From: Pseudonocardia oroxyli
GTDB lineage: Bacteria; Actinomycetota; Actinomycetes; Mycobacteriales; Pseudonocardiaceae
Reading direction: 5' to 3'
DNA: 45,270 nucleotides
Assembly: GCF_900102195.1 (NCBI RefSeq)
Contig: NZ_FNBE01000024.1
Location: forward strand, 1 to 45,270
In this document: piece after piece, positions 1 through 10,473 of the stretch
Position numbering within the stretch: the first letter of the stretch is position 1
Layout of the letters: the number at the start of each line of letters is the position of its first letter
The notes under the pieces: generated by a model
What the model was told of the DNA's origin: nothing
The model's database searches: none
The model's input: the letters and a program-made list of their open reading frames with translations, nothing else
Program-made: the position numbers and the translations under genes

Positions 1-299
1 CACCGCAGATCGAACGTGAGTGCCTCGACCGCCTCACGGTCCGAAAGACCGTGCAGGGTCTGCAACACCAGCACCGAGGCCACCACCTCGACCGGCACCG
101 ACGGCCGACCCCGACCCGCGGCGAACAGGTCGGCGAACAACTCGTCCGGAAACAACTCCCGGCGGTGCGCGGCCAGGAACGCGAACATCCCACCCGAAGG
201 GAGCAGATGCCCAGCCACGGACTCGACATCGAGCAACTCACGCTGCGGATCAGACCGTCCCTGCACCCCGACAGCCTCCCAGCCGGGCGAGATCAACAC
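1..299 (-). mobile_element. IS1182-type transposase, N-terminal part, cut by window edge
   Basis: Read on the minus strand, an open frame enters the window from its left edge. It carries the typical N-terminal region of IS1182-family transposases: a stretch reading VESVAGHLLPSGGMFAFL, then RRELFPDELFADLF, then a GRGRPSVP segment and LHGLSDREAVEALTFDLR. The GTG at 299..297 is the likely start. The frame stays open up to the TAG of the neighbouring epimerase gene, so the element abuts that gene directly. The C-terminal DDE part lies outside the window, so activity cannot be judged. Confidence 0.8.
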
Positions 300-332
300 C
301 CGATCCCACGCCAGCGGATTTTCAGCAGTCTC

Positions 333-1250
333 CTAGGCGTCGTGGTCGCGCAGCCACGCGACGTAGTCCCGAACAGCCCGCTCGACGTCGTACTCCGGTA
401 CGAAACCCGTGTCCTGCTGGAGCCGGGTGATGTCGAGGTGGCCACCGGGCGCCCCGCCCGGGGGCAGGCTCAGGTCCGCGCCGGGGACGGCCCGGTTGAT
501 CGCGTCGACCACCTCGGCGTAGCGCACGAGACTGCCGCTGGAGATGTTGTAGACCGAGTGGCTCAGCCGCTCGGCCGCCATGAGCAGCGCGATCGCGCGG
601 CCGCAGTCCTTCACGTAGCAGAGGTCGGTGGCGTCGTCGGCGCGCGCGGGCGGCCGCGGCGGGGTGAGATCGGGATCCTCACCGCGAACGGCCGCCGTGA
701 GCAGCCGGGGCAGCGCGAAGAACGGGTTGTCGCCCACCCCCAACGGTCCCCAGATCGTGCCGATCCGCAGATTCACCGCACCCGGTCCGGCCAGCGTGGT
801 CCACAGCTCCGCGGTCCGCTTGAACACCGGGATCTGATGGGCCGCGACGGTCGGCAGCGGGGAGTCCTCCTGCCACGGGGTGTCGGGGACGCCCGCGTAC
901 GCGGCGATGGTGCTCGCCACCGCGAACCGCCCCACCCCCCAGGCTCGGGCGGCGGCGAGGGCGTTGAGGAGTGCGCTCGACTCGGCTCGCAGGTACTCGA
1001 CGGGATCGGGGGTGTCCCAGGGCGCGGCGGCGAGATGCACGACGCCACTGATCGCATGCCGCTTCCCTAGATCGAGGAACGCCTCGGCGTCGGTGGTGTC
1101 CAGCGACTCGACGACGACGTCCTCCTCCGGGAGGAAGTCGGGCAGCCGGGTGGTGCGGTGCGCGGTGACCACGACCGACTCGCCGAGATCGAGCAGCGCC
1201 CGTGCGGTGTGCGAGCCGATCGAACCGAGCCCGCCGGTCACGAGGATCAT
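333..1250 (-). CDS. NAD-dependent epimerase/dehydratase-like extended SDR
   Basis: The protein is about 305 residues and begins at MILVTGGLGSIG, a perfect nucleotide-binding GxxGxxG motif. The longer frame to 1301 would add an unlikely basic leader overlapping the AraC gene, so the ATG at 1250 is preferred. The fold matches extended SDRs (NAD-dependent epimerase/dehydratase family), with an N-terminal Rossmann part and a C-terminal substrate domain. The expected catalytic YxxxK reads IPVFK: the lysine is present and the tyrosine position holds isoleucine. It may be an atypical reductase, a binding protein or inactive. It starts 10 bp after the AraC regulator and shares its direction, so the two are probably co-transcribed. 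Substrate unknown. Confidence 0.8.
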   Translation of the reverse strand: MILVTGGLGSIGSHTARALLDLGESVVVTAHRTTRLPDFLPEEDVVVESLDTTDAEAFLDLGKRHAISGVVHLAAAPWDTPDPVEYLRAESSALLNALAAARAWGVGRFAVASTIAAYAGVPDTPWQEDSPLPTVAAHQIPVFKRTAELWTTLAGPGAVNLRIGTIWGPLGVGDNPFFALPRLLTAAVRGEDPDLTPPRPPARADDATDLCYVKDCGRAIALLMAAERLSHSVYNISSGSLVRYAEVVDAINRAVPGADLSLPPGGAPGGHLDITRLQQDTGFVPEYDVERAVRDYVAWLRDHDA

Positions 1251-1260
1251 GGCCGCGACG

Positions 1261-2124
1261 CTAGGCGGGGCGGGCGGGCGGCTCTTGTACGGAACGGCCA
1301 TGACCCGGTCGATGTCCCCGCCGCCGCAGCATCGGCAGGTAGGCGGCCGTGTGATCGTGGTCGTCCGCTCCGCCGCAGGCCTCCCGGTACTGAGCGAGGA
1401 AGACCCCCGGCGTCACGCAGGCGAGCCTGCGGCACTCCCGGGTCAGGTGCGCCTGGTCGTGGTAGCCCACCTCGACCGCCCAGCCCGCCAGGTCGCCGGG
1501 CTCGCCCCGGTCGACGGCCGCCTGGACGCGCGCGGTGAAACCGCGGAAGCGCAGCAGCCGCTGCAGTTCCTTCGGTCCCACCCCGGCCGCGGCGTGACAC
1601 CGCCGCCGGAGCTGGCGGTCCGAGATCCCCCAGCCTGCCGGGAGGACACCCGCCCGCCAGGGCATCAACCGCCTGACGACCTCGTCCACCAGAGGATCGG
1701 TCTCCTCGCCCCTCCTCGCGAGGAAGCCCTGCAGCCGGTCGAGCGCCACCTGCGGCGAGGGCGCGCCGCCGAGCAGATCGGTGAGCCGAGCCTCGTCACC
1801 CCAGAGCAGGCCGGTCGTCAGGTCTTCGTCGACCAACTCCCCGGCGGGCAGCCCCGCGAGCCCGCCGAGCGCCCCGGGCCGCACCCGCACCCCGACGACG
1901 ACGCCGCCCGCGGGGATGACCCGGTGCGTCGCCGAGGTCAGCGGCCCGAGCAGCCGGGGCGCCTCCCCGAGGACACACCGCAGCTCGGCCCCGCCGTGCG
2001 GCACGTACCGCTGTCGGATCGGCGCGTCGCCCACCTGCTGGACCCACACCGACGAGACCAACGGGGCGAGGGCGGGCGAGGGCGCCCGCTCCAGGAAGGA
2101 CGATCCGCCGGCCACACCCCTCAT
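1261..2124 (-). CDS. AraC-family transcriptional regulator
   Basis: This 287-residue protein has an N-terminal sensing region of the type found in AraC relatives with a DUF6597-like head (roughly residues 10-120) and a C-terminal double helix-turn-helix. The second HTH is recognisable around AVEVGYHDQAHLTRECRR followed by VTPGVFLAQYR, the standard AraC ending. It lies upstream of the epimerase-like gene and may control it. No aromatic-pathway link can be read from the sequence, and it is separated from the box operon by broken genes. Confidence 0.85.
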   Translation of the reverse strand: MRGVAGGSSFLERAPSPALAPLVSSVWVQQVGDAPIRQRYVPHGGAELRCVLGEAPRLLGPLTSATHRVIPAGGVVVGVRVRPGALGGLAGLPAGELVDEDLTTGLLWGDEARLTDLLGGAPSPQVALDRLQGFLARRGEETDPLVDEVVRRLMPWRAGVLPAGWGISDRQLRRRCHAAAGVGPKELQRLLRFRGFTARVQAAVDRGEPGDLAGWAVEVGYHDQAHLTRECRRLACVTPGVFLAQYREACGGADDHDHTAAYLPMLRRRGHRPGHGRSVQEPPARPA

Positions 2125-2194
2125 GATGGCTCACGAGGAGGCCTGCCGCGCGTGAGTACGACACGTGGCGACGAGCTGCCGACTCACCGGATGC

Positions 2195-2572
2195 TCAGCG
2201 GCAGCCGAGCTCCAGGGAGCCGAGGCGGTCGATGGTGGCGGTGACGACGTCGCCGGGGCCGACCGGGACGGCGGCGGTGAGCCCGCCGGAGAGGACGACC
2301 TGTCCGGCGGTGAGGCCTTCGCCGTCGGTGGCGAGTCGCCGGACGAGCCAGGCGACGGCTGCGGCGGGGTGTCCGAGGGAGGCGGCGCCTGCGGCGGTGG
2401 CCACGACCTGTCCGTTCTTCTCGAACACGACACCGACCAGGCGCAGGTCGATGCCCTCGACGGGAACGGGGGCGCCGACGACGAACCGGGCGGCGGAGGT
2501 GTTGTCGGCGACGACGTCGGCGGTGGTGAACCGGTAGTCGAGGAAGCGGGAGTCGAGGACCTCGATGCCCAC
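2195..2572 (-). pseudogene. 2-hydroxypentadienoate hydratase (MhpD-like) C-terminal fragment
   Basis: The remaining 125 residues match the C-terminal half of the 2-keto-4-pentenoate hydratase / oxalocrotonate decarboxylase family: IEVLDSRFLDYRF, VADNTSAARFVVG, FEKNGQVVATAAGAASLGHP, and a closing LTAAVPVGPGDVVTATIDRLG. Family members are about 260 residues, and no N-terminal half can be found upstream. It is a relic of a meta-cleavage pathway. The codon that would start the fragment is a GTG inside the family domain, so translation is doubtful. Confidence 0.75.
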
Positions 2573-2910
2573 GGACTCCCTGAGACGGGAGCGACGCTAG
2601 GAGGCGGCGGGGCGATCGGCAGTCCGCTCTCCGCTCGACTCGGTCCAGTTCTCGCACGGACCGACGAGTGAGCGGAGCGCGCCGCCGACGTCCGCGGCGA
2701 GACCGCGCGAAGCGGATGACGGACGGCGCGAATCGGCTGTCCCGCCCCCGCCACCGGCTTAGGATGTCCCGGAACTCCGGCGACCGGCCCGGTGACCGGG
2801 GCCGAGTTCGTCACGGTGTCGTGATCAGCGCGGGAGGACCGTGAGGTGACAGACCGGACCCGAACCGGACGGGCCTGCTCGCCGAGCCGGAGCCCCCGAC
2901 GGGCACGCTG

Positions 2911-3142
2911 GTGCGCACGAGCGACGTCGACGAGGCCAGCGCGGCCATCTCGCGCGCCTATGCACCCAACACGCTGCAGATCGCCGGCCGCCCGAGCCGG
3001 TTCGAGATGCGGCGGTGGACCGCCGGCATGCCCGGGGTGGAGTTCGGTTACGTCGAGCTCGGCACCGACGTCCGGCTCTACGCTCCCCCGCCGCGCTACC
3101 ACGTCGTCGTCCTCGCCGGCGTCGGGCACGTTCGCGTCGGCC
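2911..3142 (+). pseudogene. AraC-type regulator, N-terminal ligand-binding fragment
   Basis: The frame reads TSDVDEASAAISRAYAPNTL followed by FGYVELGTDVRLYAPPPRYH, the typical start of the AraC_binding_2 (cupin-like) domain. Homology stops after about 75 residues where an IS30 relic on the opposite strand begins, and no HTH domain remains. The open frame extends upstream to 2845 without a good start codon; the GTG at 2911 is one option. It is a broken regulator. Confidence 0.6.
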
Positions 3143-3144
3143 AA

Positions 3145-3316
3145 CGAGGTCCACGGCCCGGTACTTGCGCGGCCCCTTGTGCCGGCCGATCTCGCGGCCG
3201 GCCCGCGCGATCTGGGAGATCGACTCCCCACGCGACCAGCGGGCCTACAGCTGCTGCCTGTCCTCGTCCGACATCCCCGGACGACCCGGCTTCGCCACCG
3301 CCCGCACCTCCACCAT
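3145..3316 (-). mobile_element. IS30-type transposase relic
   Basis: From an ATG at 3316 the minus strand reads KPGRPGMSDEDRQQL, an in-frame TAG, then ARWSRGESISQIARAGREIG. This is the N-terminal HTH region of IS30-family transposases. The stop codon and the loss of everything after about 55 residues show it is dead. It interrupts the AraC fragment on the other strand. Confidence 0.65.
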
Positions 3317-3423
3317 GATCATCTATCACGGTGTTGCGCTGACCGGTTGAGTCCAAGGCGGCCCGTTTGAGGATCGTTCTCCAGCTCCGACTCAAGGTCG
3401 GAGTCCGCCCGAGCGGGGGAAGG

Positions 3424-4760
3424 TCACCCTGTGTCCATGCCGAATCTCTGTGGACCCGCGTGAATGAGCATCGACGTGAGGTCGTGAACCTTCACCCGGC
3501 CTCGGCCGGAGTCGTGGCCCAGCGTGCCTTCGTAGGCTTCGAGCCGGAGCCAGCCATCCCAGTCGGTCACCTGTATCTCGCGCTCGGCCAGCAATGACAG
3601 GAGACCGCCCCCACGGGATCGCGCATCCGCCGGAAGGTCATCCAAGACCGCCGCAGCCGTCTCCGCGCCGTCCGGACGGTTGCTTCCGATGACGCCGACC
3701 GGTCCGCGCTTGAGCCAACCCGCGACGTAGACCCCCGGCACCGACGCACCGTCCGCGAGGACCCGGCCCGCGTCGTTCGGCACGGTCCCGGTGGCCTCGT
3801 CGAAGGGCAGGCCCGGCACGGCGGCACCGCGGAAACCGACGGCGGTGACCACCAGGTCGACTGGCAGAACGGCCTGCTCCCCCGTCGCGACGAGGCGCTC
3901 CTCGTGCGGGGCGGTGTGCTCGACCACGATCCGCTCGACGCGCCCGTCCCCCGCGATCTCCCGCGGCGCGACGCCGAAGTGGAGGTGCAGTCGCCGTGAC
4001 CGGTTCCTGGGCGGAGTCTCGACGAAGGACTGGAAGATCTCCAGGTTCTGCCGGACCCTCTTGTCGGTGGCGCTGTCCGGCTCCGGGACCGGGACACCGC
4101 CGGTGTGCAGGACGACATCGACGTCCGCGAGCTCGGTGAGCTGGAACAGCTCGGCGGGGGTGAACTTCGCCTCCGCGGGTCCACGCCGCACGAGAACATG
4201 GACGTCGCAAACCCGGCTGCCCGCCAGCGCGTCGAACACCCTGGCGGGCACGTCCGTGTCGCGCAGCTCGCCGGCCGTCCGGCTCAGCACCCTGGCGACG
4301 TCGAGCGCGACGTTCCCCGCGCCGACGACCGCGACACTGCGCGCCTTCAGGTCGTAGTGGGTCACCGCCACGTCCGGATGACCGTTGTACCAGCGCACGA
4401 ACTCGCCCGCGCCGAGGACACCGGGCAGATCCTCGCCGGGCACACCCAGCCGCCGGTCGTGCTCGGTTCCGGAGGCGTATACCACGGCATCGTAGAGCTC
4501 GACGAGCTCGGCGTGGGACACGTCGCGCCCGACCTCGACGTTGCCGAGGTAGCGGATCTCGTCGCGGGCGAAGGGCTTGGCCAGCACCTTGGAGACGATC
4601 TTCATCTTCGCATGGTCCGGCGCCACCCCGTAGCGGACCAGCCCGAACGGCGTCGGCAACCGGTCGATCACGTCGATCGCCATGGGAACCTTCGAGGCGA
4701 CGAGCCCGGCGACCGTGTAGAGCCCGGACGGACCGGACCCGACGACGGCGACCCGGGGGC

Positions 4761-4764
<4 letters not shown>
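3424..4764 (-). CDS. fprA: FprA-type ferredoxin-NADP+ reductase
   Basis: The 446-residue protein has the FAD motif VAVVGSGPSGLYT (about residues 5-17) and the NADP motif VAVVGAGNVALDVARVL (about 144-160), the layout of adrenodoxin-reductase-like FprA; length and C-terminal region also fit. It passes electrons from NAD(P)H to ferredoxin. The GTG at 4764 overlaps the boxD stop codon by 4 bp (GTGA), which fixes the start and implies translational coupling. As last gene of the box operon with a 7Fe ferredoxin in the same unit, it most likely supplies electrons to the BoxB epoxidase in place of the usual BoxA reductase. That partnership is inference. Confidence 0.92.
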
Positions 4765-6317
<1,553 letters not shown>

Positions 6318-6326
6318 CGGTGCCTC

Positions 6327-6668
6327 TCAGCCTTCCTTCCGGTAGGAGGCGATGAAGTCCGTGTCGATCCCCACCGGCCCGAGGTCGTTCGCGCCACCGG
6401 GCAGGCCCAGCGGCGCGTCACGCCCCGGGAGGACGTCCTCGAAGAAGCGGAGACCGTCCGCGACGAACTCCTCCTGACCCGCGGGCACCGCACGGTCCTG
6501 AGAGATGGCCTCTACCGGGCACGCCGGCTCACAGGCCCCGCAGTCGATGCACTCGAGCGGGTTGATGTACAGCTTGCGGCTGCCCTCGTAGATGCAGTCG
6601 ACAGGACACTCGTCCATGCACGACCGGTCCATGATGTCGACGCACGCCGCGGCGATCACGTAAGGCAT
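6327..6668 (-). CDS. fdxA: 7Fe ferredoxin (FdxA type), probable BoxB electron donor
   Basis: A 113-residue protein with the classical bacterial [3Fe-4S][4Fe-4S] pattern: cysteines 9, 17, 21 and 25 in CVDIMDRSCMDECPVDC, and 40, 43, 46 and 50 in CIDCGACEPACP. The C-terminal 50 residues lack cysteine, as in mycobacterial FdxA. It sits between boxB and boxD and shares an operon with an FprA reductase. In described box clusters BoxA is a single protein joining two Fe-S clusters and an FAD/NADPH module; here those tasks appear split over two proteins. Confidence 0.93.
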   Translation of the reverse strand: MPYVIAAACVDIMDRSCMDECPVDCIYEGSRKLYINPLECIDCGACEPACPVEAISQDRAVPAGQEEFVADGLRFFEDVLPGRDAPLGLPGGANDLGPVGIDTDFIASYRKEG

Positions 6669-6695
6669 GACGGCTCTGTCCTTCCTCGGATGACC

Positions 6696-8108
6696 TCAGG
6701 AGAGGTGGACGTACTCGTACTCGAACGGCTTGCCGTTGATGCCGGTGGTCGGCGGTGCGATCCAGCCGGCGATCTTCCCGGGCTCGTACACCGGCCGCAT
6801 CAGGCTCTGCACGTGCGCCTTGTCCGCGGCGGACGGCAGCCAGCAGTCCTCCTCGGCCTTCCACGCGTCCGGCCCGACGACCCCACCGGACGGGGTCACG
6901 TGGTGTTCGGAGAACAGCCCCACCTGCCGGTTGAACCCGACATGCGGCAGCGAGAGCCTGGTGTCCAGCCCCGCCCTCTCGATCACTCGGTTCCAGCGCG
7001 TCAGACCGTTCTCGCAGTCCTTGACGTACTCGTTGCGCAGGTCGAGGTTCAGGGCGAGCAACGCGGACACCTCATCCGAGGCGATCCGCCCGTCCCGCAC
7101 GGAGGCGATGGAGAGAGCGCCCTCGGTCAGCTGGTGGTCGTCCTTGCGGCGCTCCTCCTGCCAGCGGCCCTTGAGCCCGGCGGTGAAGTAGTTGGCCGCG
7201 TTCGTGGACCGCTCGGAGCCGAACAGGTCCAGCGACACCGAGTAGTGGAAGTTCACGTACTTCTGGATCACGTCCAGCGGCACCCCGCCGTGCGGGGCGA
7301 TGTCCGCCGTGTCGTGCTCGCGCATCAGCTCACAGGTCCGCGTGACCACCCGGTCGATACCGGTGGTGCCCACGAACATGTGGTGCGCCTCCTCCTTCAA
7401 CATGAACTCACACGTCCGGCTCAACGGATCGAACGCCGACTCCTTCAGCGTCCCGAGCTGGTACTTGCCATCCCGGTCGGTGAAATAGGTGAACATGAAG
7501 AACGACAACCAGTCCGGCGTCTCCTCGTTGAACGCCCCCAGGATCCGCGGGCTGTCCAGGTCACCGGAGTTACGCTGCAGCAGCGCCTCCGCCTCCTCGC
7601 GGCCGTTGCGCCCGAAGTAGGCGTGCAGCAGGTACACCATCGCCCACAGGTGCCGACCCTCCTCCACATTGACCTGAAACAGGTTGCGCAGGTCATAGAG
7701 CGACGGCGCGGTCTCCCCCAACCGCCGCTGCTGCTCCACCGACGCCGGCTCGGTGTCACCCTGGATCACGATCAGCCGCTGCAGATCCGCCCGGTACTCC
7801 CCGGGCACCTGCTGCCAGACCGGCTCGCCCTTCTGCTCCCCGAACGCGATCCGCCGGTCGTCTCCCCGCTCGGCCAGGAACACACCCCAGCGGTACTCCT
7901 CCATCGCGACGTGCCCGAACTGCGCCCAGCCCTCCTTACCCACGTCCACGGCCGTGCGCAGGTACACGTCCTGCGTCGGGACGGCCGGGCCCATGGTCTT
8001 CCACCAGCTCAGGAAGTTCGGCTGCCAGGACTCCAGCGCCCGCTGCAGCCTGCGGTCGCTCGCCAGGTCGACGTTGTTGGGGATCTTCTCGCTGTAGTCG
8101 ATCGACAT
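6696..8108 (-). CDS. boxB: BoxB: benzoyl-CoA 2,3-epoxidase, diiron oxygenase subunit
   Basis: The 470-residue protein matches known BoxB in length and in its diiron ligands. Counting from the ATG at 8108, Glu120, Glu150, His153, Asp211, Glu240 and His243 fall at the ligand positions I recall for the Azoarcus enzyme, within NVEEGRHLWAM and LKEEAHHMFVG. BoxB inserts one oxygen atom into the ring of benzoyl-CoA to give the 2,3-epoxide, using electrons from a reductase. The start lies 1 bp after the boxC stop; the longer upstream frame merely overlaps boxC. It is the marker gene that identifies this operon as an aerobic benzoyl-CoA pathway. Confidence 0.96.
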   Translation of the reverse strand: MSIDYSEKIPNNVDLASDRRLQRALESWQPNFLSWWKTMGPAVPTQDVYLRTAVDVGKEGWAQFGHVAMEEYRWGVFLAERGDDRRIAFGEQKGEPVWQQVPGEYRADLQRLIVIQGDTEPASVEQQRRLGETAPSLYDLRNLFQVNVEEGRHLWAMVYLLHAYFGRNGREEAEALLQRNSGDLDSPRILGAFNEETPDWLSFFMFTYFTDRDGKYQLGTLKESAFDPLSRTCEFMLKEEAHHMFVGTTGIDRVVTRTCELMREHDTADIAPHGGVPLDVIQKYVNFHYSVSLDLFGSERSTNAANYFTAGLKGRWQEERRKDDHQLTEGALSIASVRDGRIASDEVSALLALNLDLRNEYVKDCENGLTRWNRVIERAGLDTRLSLPHVGFNRQVGLFSEHHVTPSGGVVGPDAWKAEEDCWLPSAADKAHVQSLMRPVYEPGKIAGWIAPPTTGINGKPFEYEYVHLS

Positions 8109-8109
8109 G

Positions 8110-9834
8110 TCAGACCCTCTTCCGGTCGAACTCGGCCTTGCGTCCCGTGCCGTACCTGCGCAGCGCACCCGCCTCACCGGAGGCGTTGGGCCGCACGAAG
8201 ATCCAGTTCTGCCAGGCGGTGAGCCGGGAGAAGATCCGCGACTCCATCGTCTCCGGCCCGACGAACCGGTGGTTGGCCTCCATCCCGGTCAACGCGTCCG
8301 GGGAGAGCGAGGCCCGCTCCTCCAGCATGATCCGGATCTCGTCCTCCCAGTCGATGTCGTCCGGGGCGTCGGTGACCAGACCCAGCTCCAACGCCTCGGC
8401 GGCGGGGATTGCGCGACCGCTCTCGCGGACCAGCCAGGCGAGGTGGTCCGCGTCGCCGTAGAAGCGGCTCTCCACCCGGCCGATGCCGTTCGACATGGGG
8501 TAGCCGGCCAGGTTGCTCTCGGTCAGCACGATCGTCGCAGGGGTCTGTCCCTCCTCAACGGTGCCGTCGAGCATGTACTGGCGGTCACTCGCGAACGCCA
8601 GCTCCAACAGCACACCGGCGAAACACGAGCCAGGCTCGATCAACGTGATCAGGCTGCGCGAGGTCACGTCGAGCCGCTTGAGGACCCGCTTGAGGTACAG
8701 GTCGATCTCGTTGACGAGCCAGTCGTCGCGGTGAGCCGCCAGCAATGCCTCGTAGCCCAGGACGCGCGCGCTGTCGCCCTCGGTGCGGATGAGCCAGGTG
8801 CCGAGTTCGAGCTCGTTGGCACGCAGCCGCAGGACCAGGTCGTCGAGCTCACGGGTCATCGCGAGGGTCCAGAACGTGTCCCCCGCCTCGTGGATCGCGT
8901 CCAGCGACTCGGGGGCGTCGGTCTCCGGACCCCGGACGGTGACGTTCACCAGACCGGCCGGACGGTCGAACGTCGCCGTCACGTAGCGGTAGGCGATGCT
9001 GTCCGCGGACATGGTCGGGGACAGCGGTGTGAGCGCGATCCCCTGTGTGGTGCCCTGCGCGGTGCGCGCCCGAGTCGACGCTGCCGCGACCTCCGCGGCG
9101 CGCTCGGCGATGGTCTCCGCCCACACGCGCTTGGGGATCGCCTCGTCGACGAGCTTCCACTCCACCGCCTGCTTGCCGCGGATCCCCTCCGGCTTCGTCG
9201 CGAAGACGTCTGCCCGGTCCTTGCGCACCCGACGCTTGTCGATCACCCGGGTCAACCCACCCGTCCCGGGCAGCACGCCCAGCAGCGGCACCTCGGGCAG
9301 CGACACGGCCGAGGAGTTGTCGTCGATCAGCAGGATCTGCTCGCAGGCCAGCGCCAGCTCGTACCCGCCGCCCGCCGCCGTGCCGTTGACCGCCGCGATC
9401 CACGTCTGGCCCGAGTTCTCGGTCGCGTCCTCGATCCCGTTGCGGGTCTCATTCGTGAACTTGCAGAAGTTGACCTTCCACGGATGCGTACTCTGAGCCA
9501 ACATCCGGATGTTCGCGCCCGCGCAGAACATCCGGTCCTTCCCGCTGGTCACCACGATCGCGCGCACCTCGGGGTACTCGAATCGCAGCCGCTGGGACGC
9601 GTCGTAGAGCTCGATGTCCACGCCGAGGTCGTAGCTGTTCATCTTCAGCGCGTAGCCGGGCACAAGCCCACCCGCCTCGTCGATGTCCAGGGTCAGCGTC
9701 GCGACCTCGCCGTCGACCGCCAGCCGCCAGTGTCGGTAGCGCTCTGGCGCCGTGTCGAAGGTGACCGCCGGCGAGGTCGCCGATGGCAGGCGCTCCTCCT
9801 CGACCTGACGGACAGCATCGGCCGTGACAGACAT
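8110..9834 (-). CDS. boxC: BoxC: 2,3-epoxybenzoyl-CoA dihydrolase
   Basis: The 574-residue protein is a double-length member of the crotonase superfamily. An N-terminal crotonase half contains MFCAGANIRMLAQ and VNGTAAGGGYELALACE; a second half contains PGSCFAGVLLELAFASDRQY. This two-domain layout is specific to BoxC, which opens the ring of benzoyl-CoA epoxide to 3,4-dehydroadipyl-CoA semialdehyde and formate. The ATG at 9834 follows GGGAGG-like ribosome-binding sequence; the frame reaches further upstream only through the promoter. It is the first gene of a five-gene operon and is preceded by a promoter and a copy of the shared operator. Confidence 0.95.
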   Translation of the reverse strand: MSVTADAVRQVEEERLPSATSPAVTFDTAPERYRHWRLAVDGEVATLTLDIDEAGGLVPGYALKMNSYDLGVDIELYDASQRLRFEYPEVRAIVVTSGKDRMFCAGANIRMLAQSTHPWKVNFCKFTNETRNGIEDATENSGQTWIAAVNGTAAGGGYELALACEQILLIDDNSSAVSLPEVPLLGVLPGTGGLTRVIDKRRVRKDRADVFATKPEGIRGKQAVEWKLVDEAIPKRVWAETIAERAAEVAAASTRARTAQGTTQGIALTPLSPTMSADSIAYRYVTATFDRPAGLVNVTVRGPETDAPESLDAIHEAGDTFWTLAMTRELDDLVLRLRANELELGTWLIRTEGDSARVLGYEALLAAHRDDWLVNEIDLYLKRVLKRLDVTSRSLITLIEPGSCFAGVLLELAFASDRQYMLDGTVEEGQTPATIVLTESNLAGYPMSNGIGRVESRFYGDADHLAWLVRESGRAIPAAEALELGLVTDAPDDIDWEDEIRIMLEERASLSPDALTGMEANHRFVGPETMESRIFSRLTAWQNWIFVRPNASGEAGALRRYGTGRKAEFDRKRV

Positions 9835-9869
9835 GTTCCAGACCTCCCGTGGTGGTGTGCCTCTCCGAT

Positions 9870-9897
9870 GTTCTACGAAATTGTGTCGTTGCGTCAA
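9870..9897 (-). promoter_or_regulatory. Predicted boxC promoter
   Basis: On the minus strand TTGACG (9897..9892) is followed after 16 bp by TAGAAC (9875..9870), about 36 bp before the boxC ATG. This is a reasonable sigma-70/HrdB-type promoter in an AT-richer pocket of an otherwise GC-rich region. A weak relative of the shared operator (11 of 19 positions) covers the -35 box at 9882-9900. Confidence 0.55.
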
Positions 9898-9913
9898 GTT
9901 GCTGTCGCATATT

Positions 9914-9932
9914 TGTTTCGTGACCCGAGACA
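9914..9932. promoter_or_regulatory. Shared operator-like inverted repeat upstream of boxC
   Basis: The sequence TGTTTCGTGACCCGAGACA matches the copy at 19204-19222 in 15 of 19 positions by hand alignment. Unlike the other three copies, it lies upstream of the predicted -35 box, not just after the transcription start. The same regulator may bind, perhaps in a different mode. Confidence 0.5.
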
Positions 9933-9947
9933 TGCCGGAAACGGCGA

Positions 9948-9980
9948 AGCCGGGTGCGGTCGGTTCGACCACACCCGGCT
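9948..9980 (-). terminator. Hairpin between the beta-oxidation operon and the box operon
   Basis: AGCCGGGTG (9948-9956) and CACCCGGCT (9972-9980) form a perfect 9-bp stem with a 15-nt loop, immediately after the stop codon of the MaoC gene. No U-tract follows. Its position at the end of a nine-gene operon fits a terminator or 3'-stabilising hairpin. Confidence 0.55.
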
Positions 9981-9996
9981 CCCTCTCCCGGGGCCA

Positions 9997-10473
9997 TCAG
10001 ACGTAACGGCGAGACACCATCGTCGCCACGCACGCGGGCTTCCGTTGTCCCTCGACCTCGACGGTCAGCACGGTCTCGATGTGGACTCCACCGCTGATCT
10101 CGCGCACACTCGCGATCCGAGCCCCGCCCCGCACGCGCCCGCCCACCGGAACCGGTGCCGGGAAGCGGACCCTCTCGACCCCGTAGTTCACGCCCATCCG
10201 AAAGCCCTCGAACGCCACGAGGTCCGCCATGAACAGAGGCGACAGCGACAGAGTCAGGAAGCCGTGCGCGACGGTCACCCCGTACGGCCCGTCGGCGGCG
10301 CGGGCGGGGTCGACGTGGATCCATTGCCGGTCGCCCGTCGCCTCGGCGAAGGCGTCGACGCGCTGCTGGTCGACCAGGACCCAGTTCGACCAGCCGAGAT
10401 CGCGACCCGCCATCTCCAGCGCAGCGGCGGGTCCCGCCACCACGACCGGCGTGGTCGTCAGCGCTTCCGCCAC
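9997..10473 (-). CDS. MaoC-like (R)-specific enoyl-CoA hydratase
   Basis: The 158-residue hot-dog protein carries the hydratase-2 motif ATGDRQWIHVDPARA, with the catalytic Asp48/His53 pair, followed by VAHGFLTLSLSPLF. The GTG at 10473 overlaps the end of the permease gene by 16 bp; longer frames are shadows of the permease. It would hydrate an enoyl-CoA, and it is one of three hydratase candidates in the cluster (with the two crotonases). As last gene of the binding protein/acyl-CoA dehydrogenase/SDR/thiolase operon, it may perform the hydration step between dehydrogenation and SDR oxidation. Confidence 0.88.
   Translation of the reverse strand: MAEALTTTPVVVAGPAAALEMAGRDLGWSNWVLVDQQRVDAFAEATGDRQWIHVDPARAADGPYGVTVAHGFLTLSLSPLFMADLVAFEGFRMGVNYGVERVRFPAPVPVGGRVRGGARIASVREISGGVHIETVLTVEVEGQRKPACVATMVSRRYV

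Noticed and set aside
2131..3231. Long minus-strand frame across the hydratase fragment and AraC relic
   Set aside because: It has no family pattern, is mostly Arg/Ser/Pro and covers two unrelated fragments in other frames.
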